A stretch of DNA of 64,000 nt from Skermania sp. ID1734. GTDB lineage: Bacteria > Actinomycetota > Actinomycetes > Mycobacteriales > Mycobacteriaceae. The notes beneath the pieces are model-generated. The model did no database searches. It was not told where the DNA came from and was given only the letters and a program-made list of their open reading frames with translations. The stretch spans positions 62,001 through 126,000 of the forward strand of contig NZ_VLIY01000015.1 in NCBI RefSeq assembly GCF_007489285.1, in the 5' to 3' direction. A program made the translations under genes and the position numbers. Shown one piece after another: positions 31,095-37,992 of this stretch; within the stretch, counting starts at the first letter, position 1; each line of letters starts with the position of its first letter.

Positions 31095-31858
31095 GGCACG
31101 GAACTTTCGAGCTGGTCCTTGATCACGCCGGCGATCTTGGGCAGGTGCGACTCCAGGTAGAAGTGACCGCCACCGAACGTGTGGAGTTGAAACGGTCCGC
31201 TCGTGTGCGCCGCCCAGGCACGCATCTGCTCCTCGGTGGTCGTCGGATCCTCGGTGGACAGCAAGGCAACGATCGGACACGTCAGTTCCGCGCCCGGCTG
31301 CAGCCGGTAAGTTTCGACGGCCTGATAGTCGGCGCGAACGTACGGCAGCACCATTTCCGCGAGCGCGGGGTTTTCCACGAGCATGTCGATGGTTTCCGAC
31401 TCCGGGCCGCCCAGCCGACGCATTTCGTCGAGGATCGCTGCGTCCGAGTCCAGGTGCAGCGTTTGGGTTTCGACGAAGTCGGGTGCTGGCCGACCCGACA
31501 CGAACAACGCCACCGGAGGCCTGCGGCGTTCGGTCAGCATGCGCGCAGCCTCGAAGGCGACGGTGGCGCCCATGCTGTGGCCGAAAATCGCTAGGGGCCG
31601 GTTGAAACTTCCCGGCAGTCCGCACACGGCGTGATCGGCCAGTGTGGTGATGTCGGTGACGAAGGGCTCGGCAATGCGGTCCTGACGGCCGGGATATTGC
31701 ACTGCGACGGTCTCGATGTCGGGTGCGAGCGCGGCCGCCAGAGTGCGGTAGGCGCCGGCCGCACCGCCGCCGTGCGGAAAGCACATCAAGGTATGCCGGG
31801 CATTCGGCGTCGGGCGGAAGCGGCGGATCCATTCCGACTGCGGTATTGCGGTGCTCAC
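31091..31858 (-). CDS. Type II thioesterase (alpha/beta hydrolase)
   Basis: A 255-residue thioesterase of the kind that edits or releases acyl chains from carrier proteins in PKS/NRPS systems. It has CFPHGGGAAGAY (oxyanion region), the nucleophile elbow GHSMG (Ser95) and the late GGHFYL histidine motif. The start is GTG 31858. No PKS, NRPS or acyl-carrier gene is in the window, and it is coupled to the zinc-ribbon SDR gene. Confidence 0.88.
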   Translation of the reverse strand: MSTAIPQSEWIRRFRPTPNARHTLMCFPHGGGAAGAYRTLAAALAPDIETVAVQYPGRQDRIAEPFVTDITTLADHAVCGLPGSFNRPLAIFGHSMGATVAFEAARMLTERRRPPVALFVSGRPAPDFVETQTLHLDSDAAILDEMRRLGGPESETIDMLVENPALAEMVLPYVRADYQAVETYRLQPGAELTCPIVALLSTEDPTTTEEQMRAWAAHTSGPFQLHTFGGGHFYLESHLPKIAGVIKDQLESSVP

Positions 31859-31876
31859 CCGTGAAACGGTAGCGCC

Positions 31877-32611
31877 CTAGCGCGGCTGTCCGTTATGTGC
31901 GGCCAACAGTTCGGCGAACGGGGTTACCGAGCCGAGGGCATTGCCGGATCGCCGCCGGGGCGGCGGATCCGGGGTTTCGGCACTGTCGGATCGCCGCCGG
32001 GGCGGCGAAGCCGGGCTCACGGCACCGTCGGATCGTCGACTAGTTGGTCCGACCGGCCCGAGCCCGCCGACGCCGGTCGGCTCCGCCACCACCAGCGCAC
32101 CGAACTCGGCGGTCGCTCGCCCGATCCGGTCGGTCAAGGCGGCGTCGCCGAAGTCTTCGGTTGCCGCGAACACTCCCGTCGTCACGACGACGGCGCGCAG
32201 GTAGCTGAACAAGGGCCGTAGTGCGTGGTCGAGGACCAGAGAATGCCGCGGTGTCCCGGCGGTCGCGCCGATGAGAACGGGCATGCCGTTCAGCGCCTCT
32301 GGGTCCAACACATCAATGAACATCTTGAACAGACCGCTGTAGCTCGCCGCGAACACCGGAGTGACGACGATGACGCCGTCGGCGTCGGAAATCCGCTCCC
32401 GAGCCTGCATGACCGACCGGGTCGGTACACCGGTGGTCACAGTTGTCGCGAGGTCACTCGCCAACTCCCGCAGTTCGATGACGTCGACGTCGAGCGATTC
32501 ACCGCGCGCACTGACCGCTACGGAGGCGGCCTCAGCGAGCTGATCTGCCAACAGCCGGGTGGACGAGGGCTGCGATATACCGGCGGTAAGGACAACAATG
32601 CTGCGACTCAC
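31877..32611 (-). CDS. NADPH-dependent FMN reductase (CE1759 family)
   Basis: A flavodoxin-fold reductase of 244 residues that would supply reduced FMN to the luciferase-like monooxygenase encoded just upstream. GTG 32611 has AGGAG seven bases before it. VVTPVFAASYSGLFKMFID and GATAGTPRHSLVL are typical. Between the core and the last helix (TPFAELLAAH) is an Arg/Pro/Ser-rich insertion of two 14-residue units (SDGAVSPASPPRRR and SDSAETPDPPPRRR) plus a partial third, encoded by 42-bp repeats. Confidence 0.88.
   Translation of the reverse strand: MSRSIVVLTAGISQPSSTRLLADQLAEAASVAVSARGESLDVDVIELRELASDLATTVTTGVPTRSVMQARERISDADGVIVVTPVFAASYSGLFKMFIDVLDPEALNGMPVLIGATAGTPRHSLVLDHALRPLFSYLRAVVVTTGVFAATEDFGDAALTDRIGRATAEFGALVVAEPTGVGGLGPVGPTSRRSDGAVSPASPPRRRSDSAETPDPPPRRRSGNALGSVTPFAELLAAHNGQPR
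31937..32040. repeat. 42-bp in-frame tandem repeat inside the FMN reductase gene
   Basis: Units begin with GGCA at 31937, 31979 and 32021, an exact 42-bp period. The third unit is partial. Each full unit contains GATCGCCGCCGGGGCGGCG, itself a small dyad. The length keeps the reading frame. Confidence 0.85.
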
Positions 32612-32613
32612 GG

Positions 32614-33752
32614 TTACTCCTGGGACGTTTGTGCGGCGACCAGGGCGCGGGCGGGCTCGACCAGGTGATGCGGTGAGTCGGGGCCTGCGGCGACCAGCGA
32701 TGCGTGTGTGGGCGGGTCGCTCGGCACGTCCGACGGCCGGCGCAGTTCGAACTCCTTGCGCAGCACCGGAACGACTTCGCTGCCCAGAATCTCGATCTGC
32801 TCGAGCACCGCGTCGATCGGCAGCCCGGCATGGTCGAGCAGAAACAGCTGACGCTGATAATCACCGGCGTAGTCGGCGAAGGCCAGCGTCCGCTCGATCA
32901 CCTGCTCGGGTGTGCCGACGGTCAGCGGCGTCATCTCGCTGAATTCCTCGAGCGACGGGCCGTGACCGTAGACCGGCGCATTGTCGAAGTAGGGCCGGAA
33001 GAACTTCTTCGCCGCGACCTCGGTTTCGGCCATGAACACCTGCCCACCGAGACCGACGATCGCCTGGTCGGCCGAGCCGTGGCCGTAGTGCTCGAACCGC
33101 TGCCGATACAGCCGAACCATCTGCTCGGTGTGTTCCTTGTTCCAGAAGATGTTGTTGTGGAAGAAGCCATCGCCGTAGTAGGCGGCCTGCTCGGCAATTT
33201 CCGGTGAGCGGATCGAACCGTGCCACACGAACGGCGGCGTGCCGTCCAGCGGCGCGGGCGTGGCTGTGAAGCTCTGCAACGGCGTCCGGAACTGGCCCTG
33301 CCAGTCGACTACCCGTTCCCGCCACAAGCGGCGCAGCAGGTGGTAATTCTCGACCGCCAGCGGAATGCCTTGCGAATGTCCTGGCCGAACCACGGGTAGA
33401 CCGGACCGGTGTTGCCGCGGCCCATCATCAGATCGACGCGACCGCCGGAAACATGCTGCAACATCGCGTAGTCCTCGGCGATCTTGACGGGGTCGTTTGT
33501 AGTGATCAGGGTTGTCGCCGTCGAGAGCTGCAATTTTTCGGTGCGGGCGGCGATCCAGCCGAGCATCGTGGTCGGCGAGGACGGCACGAACGGGGGATTG
33601 TGGTGTTCACCGGTCGCAAACACGTCGAGGCCCGCTTCCTCGGCCTTGACGGCGATCTTCAGCATTGCCTGTATGCGCTCGGCTTCGGTGGGGGCGACGC
33701 CGGTGGTCGGGTCGACGGTGACGTCGCCGACGGTGAAAACGCCGAACTGCAT
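32614..33752 (-). pseudogene. Luciferase-like FMN-dependent monooxygenase (CE1758 family), frameshifted
   Basis: The N-terminal half (MQFGVFTVGDVTVD ... YPWFGQDIRK) starts at ATG 33752 with TGGAGG upstream. The C-terminal half (QGIPLAVENYHLLRRLW ... to 32614) is in another frame. The two join cleanly if one G is restored in the coding strand near 33368-33370, where AAGGC should read AAGGGC. All family motifs on both sides are intact, so this is either a recent single-base deletion or a sequence error. It is co-directional with the CE1759 reductase, its usual partner, 2 bp away. Confidence 0.85.
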
Positions 33753-33767
33753 GTTCAAACCTCCAAG

Positions 33768-33785
33768 TAGTTGAACTGTCAACTA
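33768..33785. promoter_or_regulatory. Perfect dyad operator upstream of the LLM/FMN reductase pair
   Basis: TAGTTGAactgTCAACTA: 7-bp arms, 4-bp spacer, 16 bp before the monooxygenase start and inside the 77-bp divergent gap. Its size and symmetry resemble MarR-family operators. No MarR gene is adjacent. Confidence 0.5.
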
Positions 33786-33829
33786 ATGTAACGGACCGCG
33801 GTCCGGTCCTATTCCTGCAGAATGGGGCC

Positions 33830-34594
33830 ATGTGCCTGATCGTGGCGGCGTGGCGCCCGAACTCGACGTATCGGCTCGTCGTTGCTGCCAACCGCGACGA
33901 GTTCTATGCCCGCGCATCCGTGCCCATGCACTGGTGGCCGCAGGATTGCAGCATTCTGGCCGGCCGCGATGTCTCACCGGGAGGCTGCGGGACATGGATG
34001 GGGCTGCGTGACGACGGGCGGTTTGCCGCGATCACCAACGTCCGCGAGCCCGGCCGAACCGTTCCCGATGCCCGAACGCGGGGAGAGATTCCGGTCGACT
34101 TTCTGTGCAGCGACCTCGACTGCGGCGCGTTTCTGACCGAACTCGCCGACCGCGCAGATCAGTACAACGGCTTCAACTTGCTGGCCTCCGACGGCCTATC
34201 ACTGTGGTGGTACAGCAACCGCAACGGATCTCCGACCGAGCTCGGGCCAGGCATCTACGGCGTGTCCAACGCGGCGCTCGATACGCCGTGGCCGAAAGTG
34301 GTCCGGACAAAGCAGCGGTTCAGTGCTGCGGTGGCGGACGACTCCGACGTCGAGGAGTATTTCCGCCTGCTCGCCGACACCGACCGTCCCGACGACACGG
34401 ATCTGCCGCAAACGGGTATTCCTCTCGAACTCGAACGAACGGTCTCGCCGCCGTTCATTCGCTCACCCGAGTACGGCACCAACTCATCCACCGTGCTGCG
34501 CGTTCGCGAGACGGGTGAATCCGACATCGAAGAGCGGCGATTCGACAACGCGGCGCAGACGGGTGCAGAACGATTCGAGGCAATGCTGCGGTAA
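33830..34594 (+). CDS. NRDE (TANGO2-like) family protein
   Basis: A 254-residue protein beginning MCLIVAAWRP, with the NRDE signature at 21-24 and GGTWMGL-like GCGTWMGL near residue 58. Cys2 is at the position used by N-terminal nucleophile hydrolases. TANGO2-family proteins are widely conserved; roles in heme or lipid handling have been proposed for eukaryotic members, but the bacterial function is open. It is divergent from the luciferase-like gene. Confidence 0.85.
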   Translation: MCLIVAAWRPNSTYRLVVAANRDEFYARASVPMHWWPQDCSILAGRDVSPGGCGTWMGLRDDGRFAAITNVREPGRTVPDARTRGEIPVDFLCSDLDCGAFLTELADRADQYNGFNLLASDGLSLWWYSNRNGSPTELGPGIYGVSNAALDTPWPKVVRTKQRFSAAVADDSDVEEYFRLLADTDRPDDTDLPQTGIPLELERTVSPPFIRSPEYGTNSSTVLRVRETGESDIEERRFDNAAQTGAERFEAMLR

Positions 34595-34649
34595 ATGCTG
34601 TCGGGTTTTTTCAAGACTCGCGCGGTTGCTCGCTCGTAGCGTTGATGTC

Positions 34650-35039
34650 ATGACTGACGCGAACAAGAAGGCAAACACAACCCTGGCGATGGTGACCATC
34701 GACTGTGACGATCCGCGGGCGATGGCCAAGTTCTATTCCAGCTTGCTGGGCTGGGAAGTCACCTACGAAGACGACGCCGCCACGATGGTAAGTAGTGGCA
34801 GTGGGCCGGCGCTCGGGTTCGGAAAGACCGACGACTATGTCCGTCCCCAGTGGCCGGACAACGGCCGCAAGCAATTTCATCTCGATCTGAGTGTCGACGA
34901 CATCGCCGCGGCCGAGCAACGTGCGATCGAACTCGGTGCGCAACGTCCCGACGAACAGCCGGGCGGCGACAAGTGGCGGGTCCTGCTGGACCCCGCGGGC
35001 CATCCGTTCTGTCTTGCCGTATGGAATGCATCGCAATAA
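34650..35039 (+). CDS. VOC-family (glyoxalase-like) protein
   Basis: A 129-residue single-module vicinal-oxygen-chelate protein from ATG 34650. It shows the beta-alpha-beta pattern MVTIDCDDPRAMAKFYSSLLGW and HLDLSVDDI, and ends with LLDPAGHPFCLAVW. The metal-ligand positions are present, but the substrate cannot be inferred from the neighbours. A strong hairpin terminator follows at 35076-35118. Confidence 0.85.
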   Translation: MTDANKKANTTLAMVTIDCDDPRAMAKFYSSLLGWEVTYEDDAATMVSSGSGPALGFGKTDDYVRPQWPDNGRKQFHLDLSVDDIAAAEQRAIELGAQRPDEQPGGDKWRVLLDPAGHPFCLAVWNASQ

Positions 35040-35075
35040 GACCTGACGATCTCGCCGCGGGCTGATACAGAAACG

Positions 35076-35118
35076 AACCAACCGGGTGCCTCGATCTTGT
35101 CGAGGCACCCGGTTGGTT
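35076..35118. terminator. Perfect bidirectional terminator hairpin
   Basis: 19-bp perfect arms (35076-35094 and 35100-35118) with a 5-nt loop TCTTG. The outer part, AACCAACC/GGTTGGTT, gives a U-containing tail in either direction. It lies between the convergent VOC and CsbD genes. Confidence 0.85.
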
Positions 35119-35124
35119 ACTGAT

Positions 35125-35325
35125 CTAGTTGCCGCTCAGCTTGTCTCGCACCGAGTCGGCGGCGTCCTTTGCCTTGTCAGCCACGTCCCCGATCTTCTGC
35201 TTGACGTTCGAGGACGCCTGATCCGTTTTGCCCTCGGACTTGAGGTCGCTGTCGCCCGCGACATCACCCGCGGCTTCCTTGGCGCGGCCCTTGAACTCTT
35301 CTGCCTTGTCCGAAAATGCGCTCAC
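35125..35325 (-). CDS. CsbD-family stress protein
   Basis: A 66-residue, highly charged, Ala/Lys/Asp-rich helical protein (MSAFSDKAEEFKGRAKEAAG, DKAKDAADSVRDKL). CsbD-like proteins are abundant general-stress proteins, induced by SigB in Bacillus; their biochemical role is unknown. ATG 35325 is preceded by GAGAGGA on the minus strand. Confidence 0.88.
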   Translation of the reverse strand: MSAFSDKAEEFKGRAKEAAGDVAGDSDLKSEGKTDQASSNVKQKIGDVADKAKDAADSVRDKLSGN

Positions 35326-35833
35326 GATGTGTCCTCTCGTTGCGTATGGACAGATCCTTCACTGCCCGTAACGACTGTTCCCAATCGCGTCGAAACGCAA
35401 ACACCTGGTCGTCGCGACCTAAAAGTGCCGGCCCTGCCCCTCGTGCAACAGATCCAACAAGAGTCGGGTCGATCGACGGGATCTCGTCTATAGCAAGAAC
35501 TTTCGTTCGCTCAGTTGCGGCACGCGAGATGGTGGCTGGCGGGCGTGAGCGCAATTGTGACGCCGCGCACGATACGCCTCGCGTCGTTAGTGCCCGCACA
35601 TTTGCTTGAGCCGAGTAAAGACCGTCTTTACATTGGACTTCGAGCAAATCAGCAGCTACTACCACGTGGCTCGCTCTTGCTCGACGTCTTGCCGCTGCAT
35701 ACGGCGAGTGTCGCGGGTAGTCGCAGCGGCTTGGATCCCTGGCGCGGTCGATCGGGGGCGTGCCGGGGCAAACGCTGGGACTGCCTGTCGGCAGGACGAT
35801 AAGGCTCGCATCGGTCAACGCCGATGCACACCA
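35326..35833. other. Gene-poor region with a GTAAAGAC palindrome
   Basis: About 500 bp with no open frame that resembles a protein, and with lower and less regular GC than its neighbours. It should contain the CsbD promoter near 35340-35420. The one clear structure is GTAAAGACcGTCTTTAC at 35615-35631, a perfect 8-1-8 palindrome. It could be relic coding sequence or hold a small RNA; I cannot tell which. Confidence 0.4.
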
Positions 35834-35879
35834 GTGCCGCTGGGACCGGAGGGGGAAGCTAGTGCGGTCCCAGCGGCAC
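35834..35879 (-). terminator. Hairpin after the LigD-Pol gene
   Basis: Perfect 15-bp arms GTGCCGCTGGGACCG (35834-35848) and CGGTCCCAGCGGCAC (35865-35879) around a 16-nt purine-rich loop. It lies 12 bp past the polymerase gene stop on the minus strand. Confidence 0.65.
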
Positions 35880-35890
35880 GCTGGAGGTGC

Positions 35891-36895
35891 TCAGATCTTC
35901 TTGGCCCGACTCGGTGCCACGCGCGGTGGCTCGTTCGGCATCTTCGGGTACACCGGCGGCCACGGCGCGTCCATCATGCCGTTGGCCATGTCGCGCGCCG
36001 ACATTTCCAACAGCGGTTCGATGGATTGCGGATCTGCCGACATCTGTGCCCAGGGGTCACCGTGCTCGGCCACGCGTTGACCAACGGTCGCGATCGTGAG
36101 CTCTGCCGGATCGACCGAATCGAGTTCGTCCCAGGCGATCGGCGTCGACACTTGTGCGCCGACTCGCGGGCGCACACACCAGGCGCCGAAAACCGTTTTG
36201 TGCGGCGCGTTCTGGTTGAAGTCGACGAATACGCGCGTGCCGCGTTCTTCCTTCCACCACTGGGCCGTCATCTCATCAGGGTGGCGACGTTCGAGCTCGC
36301 GGGCCAGCGCCACGGCCGCCGCTCGCACCGCAAACCCGTCCCAGCCAGGCTGTAGTGCCGCATAGATGTGCAGACCGCGGGACCCGGATGTCTTTATGTG
36401 GGCGGTAATTCCGAGCTCGTCCAGCAATGCCTTCGTTTTCCAGGCGCCCGCGCGCAACTGTTCGTAACCGACCCCTGGTGAGGGATCGAGATCGATGCGC
36501 AGCTGGTCGGTCGACTCCGGCGTGGCCGCGTGGTAGGGCCAGACGTGAAAACCGATGCAGCCCAGGTTGACTGCCCACAAAATGTGGGCAAGGTCTTTCG
36601 CGACGAGCGCGTCGCTGGTAGTGCCGTTCGGGGTGGAAACCACCGTGGTTTCCAGCCAATCGGGTGCGGACTTGGGAACTCGCTTCTGGAAGAACGACTT
36701 TCCGCTCGCGCCCTCGGGATAGCGCTCCATGAGCAGTGGACGTCCGCCGAGCGCCGTCAGCAACGGCTTCTCGATGGACTGGTAGAACCGCACCAGGTCG
36801 AGCTTCGTTTCGCCACGTGCGCTGAAATACTCTTTGTCGGGGTTCGAGATAGCGACCTCGACGCCATCGCTGGCGATGGTCACCGCGTCGGTCAT
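35891..36895 (-). CDS. LigD-type DNA polymerase (primase-polymerase) domain protein
   Basis: Stand-alone polymerase of the archaeo-eukaryotic primase superfamily, as in the polymerase domain of LigD and Rv3730c; fills gaps with dNTPs or rNTPs during end joining or excision repair. 334 residues. Catalytic acid pair LRIDLDPSPG and the later RVFVDFNQN Asp are visible, as are FFQKR and SGSRGLHIY. It overlaps the ligase stop by 4 bp (ATGA). No Ku gene is in the window. Confidence 0.9.
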   Translation of the reverse strand: MTDAVTIASDGVEVAISNPDKEYFSARGETKLDLVRFYQSIEKPLLTALGGRPLLMERYPEGASGKSFFQKRVPKSAPDWLETTVVSTPNGTTSDALVAKDLAHILWAVNLGCIGFHVWPYHAATPESTDQLRIDLDPSPGVGYEQLRAGAWKTKALLDELGITAHIKTSGSRGLHIYAALQPGWDGFAVRAAAVALARELERRHPDEMTAQWWKEERGTRVFVDFNQNAPHKTVFGAWCVRPRVGAQVSTPIAWDELDSVDPAELTIATVGQRVAEHGDPWAQMSADPQSIEPLLEMSARDMANGMMDAPWPPVYPKMPNEPPRVAPSRAKKI

Positions 36896-37974
36896 CGCGC
36901 GAGCCCGCTGGTGCCGAAGATGTCGGCCAGTTCAGCTGGCGCCACCTCGTTGAGTTGGGCATAGGTACACGATTCCGGTTGCCGGTCGGGCCGGAACCGG
37001 ACCAGTCGGCCACCGTGGCGGAACCGTCCGGACTGCAGGTGCTCATAGCGCACCTCTGCCACCAGTTCGGGCCGCAGCGGTTGCCAGGACAGGTCTTTGT
37101 CGCCGGTCCACCGACTGACGCCACCGGGAAGCCGCCCGGAAGCGTGTGCCTGGGCGTCGGCCCATTCCCGCCACGGATGTCCGTCCAGGGCGTTTTCCCG
37201 TAGCGGCGCCAGCTCGTCCACCAGCTTGCGCCGGTAGGCCGCGGTGAAACTGGCAGCCACACCCACGTGATTGAGCCGTCCCGCGTCGTCGTAGAGGCCC
37301 AGCAGCAGCGAGCCGACGCCGGCGCCGTCCTTGTGCCAGCGGAAGCCGGCCACGACGCAATCGGCGGTGCGCTCGTGTTTGACCTTGAGCATCACCCGCT
37401 TGTCCTGCTGGTAACGCTGATCGGCGGCTTTGACCATGACGCCGTCGAAGCCGGCGCCCTCGAAGCGGGTGAACCAGTCCTGGGCCACGTCCGGGTCATC
37501 GGTGATCGGCGTGAGGTGCACCCGCGCCAGCTTGTCGTCGAGGATCTCCGAGAGCCGTTGGCGACGTTCGGAAAACGGCCGGGGCGTCAGATCCTCGTCA
37601 CCGAGGGCCAGCAGGTCGAACGCGACGAAGCTGGCCGGCGTTTCTTTCGCCAGTTTGTTCACCCGGGACGCGGCTGGATGCAGGCGGTTTTGCAGGAGGT
37701 CGAAGTCGAGGCCGCGCTCGGTGACGATGACGATCTCGCCGTCCACCACGCAGCGCTGCGGCAGCGCTTCGGCCAGCAAGTCCACGAGTTCCGGGAAGTA
37801 GCGGGTCAAGGGCCGGTCGTTGCGGGAGCCGAGCTCGATTTCGTCGCCGTCGCGAAACACGATGCACCGGAATCCATCCCATTTCGGTTCGTAGCACAGG
37901 CCGGGTTCGCGTGGCACCTCCGGCGTGGCCTTGGCCAGCATCGGTTTCACGGGCGGCATCACTGGTAGCTGCAC
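36892..37974 (-). CDS. ligC: ATP-dependent DNA ligase (LigC-like)
   Basis: A 360-residue ATP-dependent ligase, the length of Rv3731 LigC (358). The adenylation lysine is Lys31 in EPKWDGFR. Further motifs are DGEIVI, FDLLAL, EGAGFDGVMVKAAD and the motif V lysines in MLKVKHER; a C-terminal OB-fold domain follows (about 215-360). In M. tuberculosis ligC and the polymerase gene Rv3730c are divergent, whereas here ligase and polymerase form a coupled operon. Confidence 0.92.
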   Translation of the reverse strand: MQLPVMPPVKPMLAKATPEVPREPGLCYEPKWDGFRCIVFRDGDEIELGSRNDRPLTRYFPELVDLLAEALPQRCVVDGEIVIVTERGLDFDLLQNRLHPAASRVNKLAKETPASFVAFDLLALGDEDLTPRPFSERRQRLSEILDDKLARVHLTPITDDPDVAQDWFTRFEGAGFDGVMVKAADQRYQQDKRVMLKVKHERTADCVVAGFRWHKDGAGVGSLLLGLYDDAGRLNHVGVAASFTAAYRRKLVDELAPLRENALDGHPWREWADAQAHASGRLPGGVSRWTGDKDLSWQPLRPELVAEVRYEHLQSGRFRHGGRLVRFRPDRQPESCTYAQLNEVAPAELADIFGTSGLAR

Positions 37975-37992
37975 GACGTCGATGCTATGCCC

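Noticed and set aside
31095-31832. Minus-strand extension of the zinc-ribbon SDR frame through the thioesterase gene
   Set aside because: The extra N-terminal sequence is an out-of-frame reading of the thioesterase; GTG 31094 overlapping the thioesterase stop is the natural start.
35606-36355. Plus-strand open frame starting in the CsbD/LigD gap
   Set aside because: It runs into antisense of the polymerase gene and lacks any coherent domain.
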